In this document: in pieces, positions 43,419 through 52,199 of the stretch | Layout: each line of letters begins with the position of its first letter | How positions within the stretch are numbered: position 1 is the stretch's first letter | Assembly: GCA_013176395.1 (NCBI GenBank) | Contig: JABMLP010000005.1 | Location: 1,116,001-1,180,000, forward strand | Length of the DNA: 64,000 nucleotides | Direction of reading: 5' to 3' | From: Venturia oleaginea | Taxonomy: Eukaryota; Ascomycota; Dothideomycetes; Venturiales; Venturiaceae | Notes under the pieces: generated by a model | Databases searched by the model: none | What the model was told of the DNA's origin: nothing | Seen by the model: only the letters and a program-made list of their open reading frames with translations | Translations under genes and position numbers: made by a program

Positions 43419-46400
43419 CGAAGCCAGAACATTCGAACTCATACAGTATAACTGCGGAAACGCAAACTACAAGAAAGCACAACCACTGTTCAAACAGCTC
43501 AACCACAAGACCCAGATGGTGGTAGCGATCCAGGAGCCAATGGAGAAGAACCGAACCACATACTGCCCTCCCGGCTACGCCCTCGCGTACGAACCCAGCC
43601 CAGAAAACAAAGTAACTAAGGTCGCGTTTCTAGTCAGCAAAGGCATCGACCCGGGGTCGTGGGAGGCCCAATTCTACGGGACAAACGTGATATCCCTGGA
43701 CATTACACTCGCAGATTTCAACCTTACGATCATCAATGTCTACAACCCTATAGCTAACACAGTCCGGCTACCCGCCTGGCCAGACATCGCACGAGCTATT
43801 GCAGAGGCCAAGGAAAACTACATCCTTCTTGGGGACATGAACGCCAAAAACGTCCGATGGGGAGGGGTCGGTACAGCTACGGACCGCCAGGGGACACACC
43901 TCTGGGAGAAAGTCGAAACACACGAATTATATATGATGACCGCGAAAGGTAAACCTACGTGGGAGAGAGATGGGAGGTCATCCGTAATCGATCTAACCTT
44001 CGGCACCGAAACGGTAATGGACCGTCTTCGCCTATGCCATCCTGAACCAGGCTGGACCCCCTTTGCAGACCACCACCCTATCAGAATCATCCTCGACGTA
44101 ACTGCAATACCCCCACGGGCCCCCGACAGGTACGATACATCAAAACTCGACGTTTGTAAACTTCAAGAGATGGTTACTTTGGATAAGTGGCAAGAGAAGG
44201 AGGACAAAATCCACGGCCTCCAGCAGGCAATTATGAACGCCCTTAACAAGCTATGCCCCAAGAAAGGAACAGCGACCAGAGAACGCCGGGATTGGTCCCC
44301 CCTTGCGGCTGAGCTGCTCCGGGAGAAGAACGAAGCACGAGTACTCTTAAGGAGGAGACTCTCAGAAACGAACAAGCAGAGAGTCCGCGACACTACACAG
44401 GCCCTAACCCGAGAGCTGCGAAGGCTTAGCACCGACAACTGGAGAGCATTCCTAGACGACTTCTGTGAGAAGTCTACAGAAGCACACAACAAAGGGCTGT
44501 GGACGATGAGCAAATGGAGTCGACGAGGCCCGGTACAGCTCCCACAAATGCCGAACCTCGTGGATCCTTCAACAGGAACCAAGAGTAAGAACAAGGAGGA
44601 AATCTTCAGAATCCTAGCGACAAAGTTCTTTCCAGGAGACCAAGATGCAGACCTCAGCGATACCCTAGAGACGCCGGGAGCGGCCCACCCATGGGCAACA
44701 AAGACAGACAACGAGAAGATACCTAACATCACAGAGGAGCTCATCGAGGGAATTCTCCAGGATCTACCAAACAACAAGGCCCCTGGCCCGGATCTGATTA
44801 CTAACGAAGTCCTGAAGATGCTCGCGCCCTGTATTAAGAAACCTTTCGCCGAAGCGGTACAAACAAGCCTTACCAATGGAGTCATCACCCCAACCCTCAA
44901 GGAGTCGATTACCTGCATACTCAAGAAAGAAGGCAAAGGCGACTATACTTCGCCGGGGTCGTACCGGCCTATCGCCCTCGAAAATACGCTCGGGAAAGTC
45001 CTTGAAACGATCGTTGCTAGAGAGCTCACTAATGTCGCCGAAAGCTCGAAGCTACCCTGGAATCAATTCGGAGGGCGCCGTAAGAGGTCTACCCTCTCAG
45101 CCATATCGTTCCTCCGGAATATCATCGAAACAGCTTGGAAGACGAAAAACCACAAAGTAGTATCGATACTAGCTCTAGACCTCACAGCAGCCTTTGATAA
45201 TGTGTCTCTGAAAAGACTGCTCCATATCCTCTGGCGCAAAGGGGTAGCGCCGTGGATTATCCGATTCGTGGAAAGCTTCCTCACAGAACGAAAGACCAAG
45301 ATCTCCTTCACGGGATATAAGAGCGAGTGGTACCGGGCTCGTACCGGCATCCCCCAGGGCTCCCCTCTCTCCCCTATCCTCTTCCTGTTCTTCGTCTCCG
45401 AGCTCCTCGAAGAATTCCTTACCCCTCAAGATAACACAATCGGCTTTGGGTTCGTTGACGATACAAACCTCGTAGCCTGGGGTCCCTCGGCAGCGGACAA
45501 CTGCAGACGACTAGCCGAGGCCCACGAGAAGTGCCTCCTATGGGCTAGGAGGCACGGCGCAGCATTCAATCATACGAAGTACCAGCTTATGCATTTCAAG
45601 CAGCCAGGCAGCCCCGAGGCCTCCCCGGGAGATATGAAGTCGGCTATCAACATCAATGGAGTCTCTACCAAACCAGAGAGTAAGGAGCTCAGACTGCTCG
45701 GCGTGTGGTTTGATCCACAGCTCAAATGGGATGCGCAAATAACGAAAGCAGAGGCTAAGGGAAGAGCAGCGACGGCAGCGATGGGCCGGATAGTTGGAGT
45801 CAACTGGGGACCAAGCTTCCGAAAGAGCCGAATGGTCTATACCGCGGTTGTGCGGCCGACTATGCTATATGGCATCCAGGTCTGGGGGTCAAACGACATC
45901 CAGGGAGGAGGAATTATGAGAGCGCCGCTAATGGAACGGATAGAGAAAGTTCAAAGACAGTGCCTCCGAATGGCTACAGGAGCCTACAAGAGGACACCTC
46001 TCGCAGCGATGGAAAGAGAGCTCTGCCTCCAGCCAATACCCCTGTATATAGAACAGCTTATCCTGGAGAGGACTGGCTCGGTAGAGAAGGACCCAGTAGA
46101 AGCAGAGATGAGAGCTGCTCTCAACAAAATGTGGATAGGAATCATGATGGAGGAAAGACCCCGCCGGCCAGCTGGCAGCCGAGGGAGGCCGCCTACGGCC
46201 AGATGTAAGCCAGATACGTCTACGGAGAAGCGGGCGAAGAGATATACCCAGAGGAAGGAGGAAGCCAATGACCTCCCGGAGTACACAGCACCCGAAGGAG
46301 AGTACCTCGGGGATATCAATACTGACGGGTGGCGCCGGAGGCGGATTACTACCGTACGGAACAACCCTGACAACCCCTACCCGAGGAGGAGGATCACAAC

Positions 46401-47031
46401 GCAAGAAATTGGACCGTACAATGAGATACGCAGCACTACTGGCCCCCGACGGTTTCGAGGCGACCCCGCACCGGGAGACCCGGGGCACACAATCCGAGTA
46501 AGGAACTCGAGGAAAGGAGGAAACATCCATAAGCGGGTTCTACCCAGCAAAATCTCGAAGCTGATGGAAGAGATCTGGCGTACAAAATGGGAAGCACTGG
46601 GCCGGAACCGGAGGGGGAAGACTTGGAACGAGCCATGGGAGAAGTCCCCAATTGAGCTATACGACGGCCTTACGAAGGTAGAAGCACATACAACGTTCCT
46701 ACTCCGAGTTGAAGTGCTAGGACTCCGTTCCTGGCTCGCATCGATACATGTCCCAGGGATTACCCCCGAATGCGAATGTGGATGGCAGCAAGAGACAGTA
46801 GAACACATTTTTACGTACTGTACTAGATTCAATAGGAGAGGCCTATTCAGCGCCAGGGGAGGCTCTCGAGGGGTGAAGGGGCTACTAGGAACGAGGGAAG
46901 GATGCAAGGCCGCGTCCCAGTGGTTTTTGAAGAATTCGGTACTCCCATACCTTGCTAGAGCAAACGCAGCAGTTACAGAGAACCGGTCGGGCTTCGGAAC
47001 GGCGCCGGAGCTGGAAGGCACAGGACTATAA
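43411..47031 (+). CDS. LINE ORF2: endonuclease-reverse transcriptase
   Basis: An intact 1,206-codon frame. Residues ~5-230 are an apurinic-like endonuclease (LIQYNCGNANYKKAQ, VAIQEP, LLGDMNAKNVRWGG, FADHHPIRI). Residues ~480-740 are reverse transcriptase, with YRPIALENTLGKVLETIVAR, ILALDLTAAFDNVSLKRLL, ARTGIPQGSPLSPILF and the active site FVDD (about 45,451), where most relatives have FADD or YADD. After the thumb region (RLLGVWFDPQLKW, YGIQVWGS) there is a long Arg/Pro-rich linker. A cysteine/histidine motif near the C-terminus (CECGWQQETVEHIFTYC) follows. I see no RNase H domain. The start ATG overlaps the ORF1 stop (ATGTCTAG), suggesting coupled translation. Confidence 0.93.
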   Translation: MSSEARTFELIQYNCGNANYKKAQPLFKQLNHKTQMVVAIQEPMEKNRTTYCPPGYALAYEPSPENKVTKVAFLVSKGIDPGSWEAQFYGTNVISLDITLADFNLTIINVYNPIANTVRLPAWPDIARAIAEAKENYILLGDMNAKNVRWGGVGTATDRQGTHLWEKVETHELYMMTAKGKPTWERDGRSSVIDLTFGTETVMDRLRLCHPEPGWTPFADHHPIRIILDVTAIPPRAPDRYDTSKLDVCKLQEMVTLDKWQEKEDKIHGLQQAIMNALNKLCPKKGTATRERRDWSPLAAELLREKNEARVLLRRRLSETNKQRVRDTTQALTRELRRLSTDNWRAFLDDFCEKSTEAHNKGLWTMSKWSRRGPVQLPQMPNLVDPSTGTKSKNKEEIFRILATKFFPGDQDADLSDTLETPGAAHPWATKTDNEKIPNITEELIEGILQDLPNNKAPGPDLITNEVLKMLAPCIKKPFAEAVQTSLTNGVITPTLKESITCILKKEGKGDYTSPGSYRPIALENTLGKVLETIVARELTNVAESSKLPWNQFGGRRKRSTLSAISFLRNIIETAWKTKNHKVVSILALDLTAAFDNVSLKRLLHILWRKGVAPWIIRFVESFLTERKTKISFTGYKSEWYRARTGIPQGSPLSPILFLFFVSELLEEFLTPQDNTIGFGFVDDTNLVAWGPSAADNCRRLAEAHEKCLLWARRHGAAFNHTKYQLMHFKQPGSPEASPGDMKSAININGVSTKPESKELRLLGVWFDPQLKWDAQITKAEAKGRAATAAMGRIVGVNWGPSFRKSRMVYTAVVRPTMLYGIQVWGSNDIQGGGIMRAPLMERIEKVQRQCLRMATGAYKRTPLAAMERELCLQPIPLYIEQLILERTGSVEKDPVEAEMRAALNKMWIGIMMEERPRRPAGSRGRPPTARCKPDTSTEKRAKRYTQRKEEANDLPEYTAPEGEYLGDINTDGWRRRRITTVRNNPDNPYPRRRITTQEIGPYNEIRSTTGPRRFRGDPAPGDPGHTIRVRNSRKGGNIHKRVLPSKISKLMEEIWRTKWEALGRNRRGKTWNEPWEKSPIELYDGLTKVEAHTTFLLRVEVLGLRSWLASIHVPGITPECECGWQQETVEHIFTYCTRFNRRGLFSARGGSRGVKGLLGTREGCKAASQWFLKNSVLPYLARANAAVTENRSGFGTAPELEGTGL

Positions 47032-47380
47032 CAGTAGGTCTTACCTCGGTAGGAGGAGGAAGAGGGCGGAAGTGATGCCCCCCAGGGTCCCAAGATCCTT
47101 GCCTCGAGGAAATACCACGGACCGGGACCGGACTACGCCCGGACTTGGATGGCAATGGACTGAAATGGATACCAGGGAGCTAGGAGAAGCTGCTTAGGCA
47201 GTGTTGACCCGGAAACGCTTCGATATATACGAATAGCATGGTAAAGCTCGCGGATATGCCGCGGGCCGCAGCCGGGGTAGCAAACAAACGGTTTTTGTCC
47301 CCGAAAAGAGGGTTTTTTCTTTGTAGATAGAGGATGTTGGCACAGGCTTAACCTAGCCCTACATGCAACAATAAATCCTG

Positions 47381-47382
<2 letters not shown>
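47032..47382 (+). other. LINE 3' untranslated region
   Basis: About 350 bases between the ORF2 stop and the TAA tail. The last ~55 bases (from GATGTTGGCACAGG) are shared with the two LINE-tailed elements and would be the reverse transcriptase recognition site. Confidence 0.7.

Positions 47383-47417
<35 letters not shown>
47383..47417. repeat. TAA microsatellite, LINE tail
   Basis: About eleven TAA units. The Fot1-like element is inserted within it, and the repeat continues as TAATAATAA after that element at 49,283-49,291. Confidence 0.9.
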
Positions 47418-47419
<2 letters not shown>

Positions 47420-49282
47420 GTATTCCACCATCGAGCGGGTCAACCCATCGAGCGGGTCAACCCATCGAGCGGGTCAGTTTATGCCAAGACCAGCTGCTCC
47501 CTTATCAACACAATATGTCTCAACAACAAAACGCGCAATCATCTAACAGAGAAGGCAGAATCCAGCTTGCCTTTCTGCCTACAATACTCACCAATTCCGA
47601 AGCCTCCGGCGCGCTGCTGAGACGTTTGATATACCTCCTTCAACATTAACTAGGCGATATAACGGAATTACGTATCGCCTAGATACTCGCAACGCCCAAC
47701 ACAAGCTCACTACGACTGAAGAGCAGACAATTGTCCAATACATCCTCGACCTCGATTCGCGAGGATTCGCGCCCCGGCTGTGTGAGGTAGCAGATATGGC
47801 GGATAAACTACTGGGTGTACGCGGTGGAGAGCCAGTAGGGAAAAACTGGGCTGAGAGGTTCATAACGCGCTCAGATGAGCTCAAGATGGCCTTCAATCGA
47901 GCTAAGGATAGGCAGAGGATATTACAGGAAGATCCAGAGATTATTGGCGCGTGGTTCAAGCTCGTTACAGACACCAAGGCAAAGTACGGTATCCACGACG
48001 AGGATACGCACAACTTTGACGAGATTGGCTTCCAGATGGGCGTTATTGGGTCAATGAAGGTTGTCACAGCTTCTGAAAGACGTACACGGCCTAATTTAAT
48101 CCAGCCAGGCGATCGCGAGTGGGTTACAGTTATCCAGAGCATCTGCGCCGCTGGGTATGCGACCCCGCCCTTCATTATCTACAAAGGACGCGTTCATATC
48201 TCTGCGTGGTATGAGGAGGCAGATATACCACGGAATTGGAAGCTCTCGGTCTCTGAGAACGGCTGGACAAATAACGCGCTTGGTCTTGAGTGGTTGAAGC
48301 ACTTTAACGCGTATACAAAGGCGCGGCAGGTGGGGGTATACAGGCTGCTTATTTTGGACGGCCATGAGAGCCATCTCAGCCAGGATTTCAAGGACTACTG
48401 CCTCGAAAACAAGATTATAACCCTCTGCATGCCATCGCACTCGTCGCATATACTCCAGCCCCTTGACGTGGTCTGCTTCTCGCCGTTGCAGCGCAAGTAC
48501 TCCCAACGCGTCCGGGACTTGGCACGCCGACGCGTGTACCATATCAACAAGGAAGGCTTTCTCCCTGCCTTCAAAGACGCGTTTTTCGACGTGTTTACGA
48601 AAGAGAACTGTCAAAAGGCTTTTGAGGCAGTAGGGCTAGTCCCTATCGACGCGCAGGTGGTGTTGGACCGCCTTGAAGTACGGCTACGAACCCCGCCAGA
48701 AACCCATCTCCCAGAAACGCCGTGGCAGTCCAAGACTCCAAGTAATACTTATGAATTTGGATCCCAATCCAAGCTCGTAAGCGACTCTTTTACTCGGTCA
48801 CCAGTTACTGCGCAGGCAGGCTTTTCCCAGCTTGTTAAGGGCGCTGAATTGATGCTACACCAAAACGCTCTGCTTGTTGCGCGTAACCGCGAGCTTGAAG
48901 AGCAATTAGCAGTAACAACGAACCGGAAATGGCGCAAAAGGAAGTGGATCCAGCAAGGTGGTACTATTGAGTATGGGACTGCAGCAGCGCAGGTAGCTGC
49001 AGAGGCGTCTATAGCGCCTCAGGGATCAAAGAAGGCTCGTGGTAGTGGTGGTCAAGAAACAGCCCGACCAATTCAACGGCGCTGTAGGAACTGCGGCGCA
49101 GCTGGGCGTAATGCGCGAACTTGTAAAAAAGATATCAAGATATCTTCTGAATCAGATAGCAGCACGACGGACTTAGAATCTATTGTTGATAGCGATTAAA
49201 TTGAAGAGTCGTAACATGAGTTGGTCGTGCCAAGCCTTTTTGACCCGCTCGATGGGTTGACCCGCTCGATGGTGGAATACGT
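47418..49282 (+). mobile_element. Fot1/pogo-type DNA transposon, full length
   Basis: 1,865 bp, flanked by TA. Terminal repeats start ACGTATTCCACCATCGAGCG and carry the 16-base unit ATCGAGCGGGTCAACC three times on the left and twice on the right. It encodes a single transposase of ~560 residues with one frameshift near its N-terminus. Confidence 0.92.
47515..49199 (+). pseudogene. Fot1-like transposase, one 1-nt frameshift
   Basis: The start (MSQQQNAQSSNREGRIQLA) is in one frame. A missing base near 47,571 shifts it into the frame that runs uninterrupted to 49,199. That frame carries the helix-turn-helix (RRAAETFDIPPSTLTRRYNG) and CENP-B-type domain (VQYILDLDSRGFAPRLCEVA, GKNWAERFITRSDEL). 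It then carries the DDE catalytic core with all three acidic residues: FDEIGF (the usual FDETGF has Ile here), LILDGHESHLS and LQPLDVVCFSPLQ. A C-terminal degenerate zinc knuckle (CRNCGAAGRNARTC, His replaced by Arg) and an acidic tail close the protein. The copy is close to functional; the frameshift may be real or a sequence error. Confidence 0.9.
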
Positions 49283-50354
49283 TAATAATAATCAGATTTC
49301 ACGTAGTATGTAATGGCTGCTGTAGCGTGTGCCCACAATCTCTATCTACAATCGCAAAAACCCAACTCTCTGGGATGAAAAAGCCTCTCGGATCTATCCT
49401 GAGCGGAATCCATACGGTGCGTAAGGGGGCCATCAACGGTCCGGTCCCTTCGCTATCTTGACGTCTCTCGACTTGGCCGTACACCTACTCTTACTATGCC
49501 CCCTACTTTACTACCCGGGTCATCTATCCTACTCCCGCCAGTACAGCTCCTCTACAGCTCCTAAGCCGTGTCCTCTGCCTTGTATCTGCTGTCGTTTCAC
49601 ATGAGAACCGTCATGTACGGATATTTCCTATCCTCCGTATATACCATGCCTTAACCTGCCGTGGTCCGTTGTCCCCCCAACTCACATCACCAGAATACTC
49701 TCCTACCCTTAACCTGCCCTTTTTCCCCCTATCACCCCTGCCCTTTGACCCTGTACCGGGGGTGGTCCTCCTCCTCCCCGCTCACTTTTCGATGTTACCC
49801 TGCCCTTTTTCCTTCTCCTCCTGCCCTTTACCTTCTCTATTCCGCTCACTTTTCGATGTTGCCCTGCCCTTCATCCTCCAGCTCCTGTTGCGGCCCCTTT
49901 GGACTCTCGCGCCATCGTTGGTGGTAGGTGAGGTGATGTCTCTTCACACTTTTGCGTAGTAGGTAAGGTAGGTGAGGTGGAGTCTCTTCAGACTATTGCG
50001 GAGGAGGTATCGGTACACGCCCGGTACGGGGTAGGTGAGGTGGTGTAGGAAGTAGGTAAGGTAGTAGTCGTAGTTAAGAATTTTGGACTCTTTGTGCGGC
50101 CTTGGCGGGACTTGAACCCCTCCGACTCGGTGCCAGCGTGGTACTTCCAGCATACGTTGCTCTTCGTGTAATCGCTGTATTGCGATCTCTTACTACGTAC
50201 TGAGTTTTCTCTGTGTCCAGGAGCATCGCTCGTGGTGTGGTAGAGTCCGCTCTACCAGGCAAACCACCACGACGTGCCGTCTGATGCCCGTGGAGGGTGA
50301 GTCCACGGACAGCGATTTCCATCGGCTCTCCCATCATCGTCGAGACGATATGGA
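49283..50354. other. Repetitive non-coding stretch
   Basis: After the TAA remnant (49,283-49,291) the sequence has C/T-rich runs, a direct repeat CCGCTCACTTTTCGATGTT (about 49,777 and 49,838) and several GTAGGTGAGGTG units between 49,922 and 50,045. No gene is seen. Confidence 0.45.
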
Positions 50355-50403
50355 AGGTTCGTAGCCTCCGCCTCGTACAGGCTGGGAATTCGACTTTGGA
50401 GGC
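50355..50403 (-). repeat. 5' fragment related to the LINE-tailed element
   Basis: The reverse complement reads GCCTCCAAAGTCGAATTCCC then AGCCTGTACGAGGCGGAGGC then TACGAACC, closely matching the first ~50 bases of copies A and B. The similarity then ends, so this is a related family sharing the head region. Confidence 0.65.
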
Positions 50404-52199
50404 TTGTATCGACAAATAAGGGCCTAGCATTGGAGGAGAAATACCATTCTCGGCTATATCTATGTAAATCTTGGGGAGTACTACATGGAGTACTAAATTG
50501 ATACATTTGCAAATCCACATGCTACTGGTATACCGAAAATAGGTAATACGCCATGTTTCGGAAGTAATATCATGGAGATAGATCGGCATAGTCATTGAAT
50601 GAAGTCATGATGTTGTAAATCAGCTCAATCGAGAGATTTTCCAAGGGGAACTTCGTGGTGGAGGTAAAATGGACGAAACGCTTTTACAAAATTATGATTC
50701 AGTGGAAACCCCAACTTATGGATGGTCAACAATTATGTTAAGCGTATATCTCAGATCCCGTTTTACCTTTGTACTTTTATCGCATCAATCAAAGGATCGG
50801 CGGCGGTGTGACCAGGGAAATGGCAATCATCGTGGCTAAGCAACCTGTCTTTGACAACCATCGAACGTTGACTACACTGTCGTCCATTAATATTCAATCT
50901 CCAGTCCCGATTTAGCAAGGTTCCTGGGTAAAGCAGTAGTACCAACACGTACACTCATGGTGGCCTAAAATGCTGTCGGAACTTCAGCAACTTGGTCAGA
51001 ACGAGGTATTTGACCTACTCCAGGGATTTTATCACTCTCATCCTGTACTATACTTCCGAAGGAGATCAGAAGGCCAGAAGTCGGAGCCAGAATGGAGGCC
51101 ATAAGTTCCTCGCCCTTCCCTCCCTTGCTATCAGGTCCAGAATTCGCGAGATAAGGTACCGTCGTCATGGTCGGAGCTATAGAGGCGATCAGCAGTCCAT
51201 CCAGCCTTTGTCTGAGAGTCCTCGTAACCACCCAAGCAATGGGCGACTCCTAATCACTATAAGCGTGGAAGACTTCATCAACGGGATCCGTCCAAAGAGT
51301 CCCTCCAGCTAGAGAAAATGAGTTGTTCTATAACAACGCAATCACCGACAAGCGTTTCCATGTACGGCCATAGAATCAAGAGAACTCGAGTCCCCGTCCG
51401 CTCACTCACAGATAAGCTTGATATCGACGGATTAGTAGTTGAGTGGGAGACCATCAGTGAATTCCCGTCGCTGTACATTGTTACTCTTTTTATTCCTCAG
51501 TGGTGCTGGGGACGACAGTCTGTGAAGGAGGTGGGTTGAAACCTAGGAAATAATGGGTGGCGCATATTATATCTCATATTTTTGGCAGGATACACCCTGC
51601 TAAAAAGGTCGACACAGAAAAATAGAGTTTCAGAATTGGCCATCGTTGTCGGCATTCAGAAGATTGGCGTAAAAAAGAGCATCATCTATTGTTCTCAGCT
51701 GGTTAGCCTGTACACTTATAGCGCGGTGCTATTGTCCTATATGGTTGGCCAGATCCCTTTCAAACTGATTAATATCGATGTTCAGAAATCCGCCGTCGAT
51801 ATATAGCCTGAGGTTAACCACAGCAGCACGATGACTCCAACGGCGCAGAAATCCCTTGTCTCGTTGGCGTTTACAGGAAAGTTGTCCGCCCACCCTCTTG
51901 AGATGAAGACAAGAGTGATGATTAGAAGAATATTGTCGCTTGGTGAGCTCGTCGTTGTATGAGATACGACCAGGAATGTGTTGAAGGTAAAAGGATGTCC
52001 ACCGTAAGCATATTGTTCATAGTGTTGTAAATGCTTCGCTGGAGGGGCATGTCGTACATTTCTGGCTCGTTGCCAGACGCCATCGAACGCGTCTGCCATA
52101 TTTCTTTGCACATTTCTTTGCTGAGTGGATAACATTATCGTACCACTTTTCGCCCGATTCAGTCGTAGCAACATATCGGATTTCATCGGACCGCCCCAC
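50404..52199. other. Gene-poor stretch, possible gene remnants
   Basis: About 1.8 kb. The minus-strand frames at 50,965-51,231 and 51,782-52,207 are moderately long, and the latter ends in a hydrophobic segment (FCAVGVIVLLWLTSGYI). They may be fragments of a decayed membrane protein, but no family is recognised and I do not call a gene. Confidence 0.35.

Larger units (their letters stand above)
41758..47417 (+). mobile_element. Tad1-like LINE retrotransposon, near full length
   Basis: A non-LTR element of about 5.65 kb with a damaged ORF1 (zinc knuckles), an intact ORF2 (endonuclease, reverse transcriptase), a 3' untranslated region and a TAA repeat tail (47,383-47,417). Its 5' end abuts the TAA tail of copy B, so true 5' truncation cannot be judged. 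The 3' tail is interrupted by insertion of a Fot1-like element. Confidence 0.9.

Noticed and set aside
43818..46530. Long antisense frames inside LINE ORF2
   Set aside because: They are shadows of the conserved reverse transcriptase frame with no independent motif.
50085..50160. tRNA-like B-box (minus strand GGTTCAAGTCC) in a GGCGGGACTTGAACC context
   Set aside because: The T-arm pairs over only three bases and no matching 5' acceptor strand, D-arm or anticodon arm could be drawn; it is at best a chance or fossil SINE-like box.
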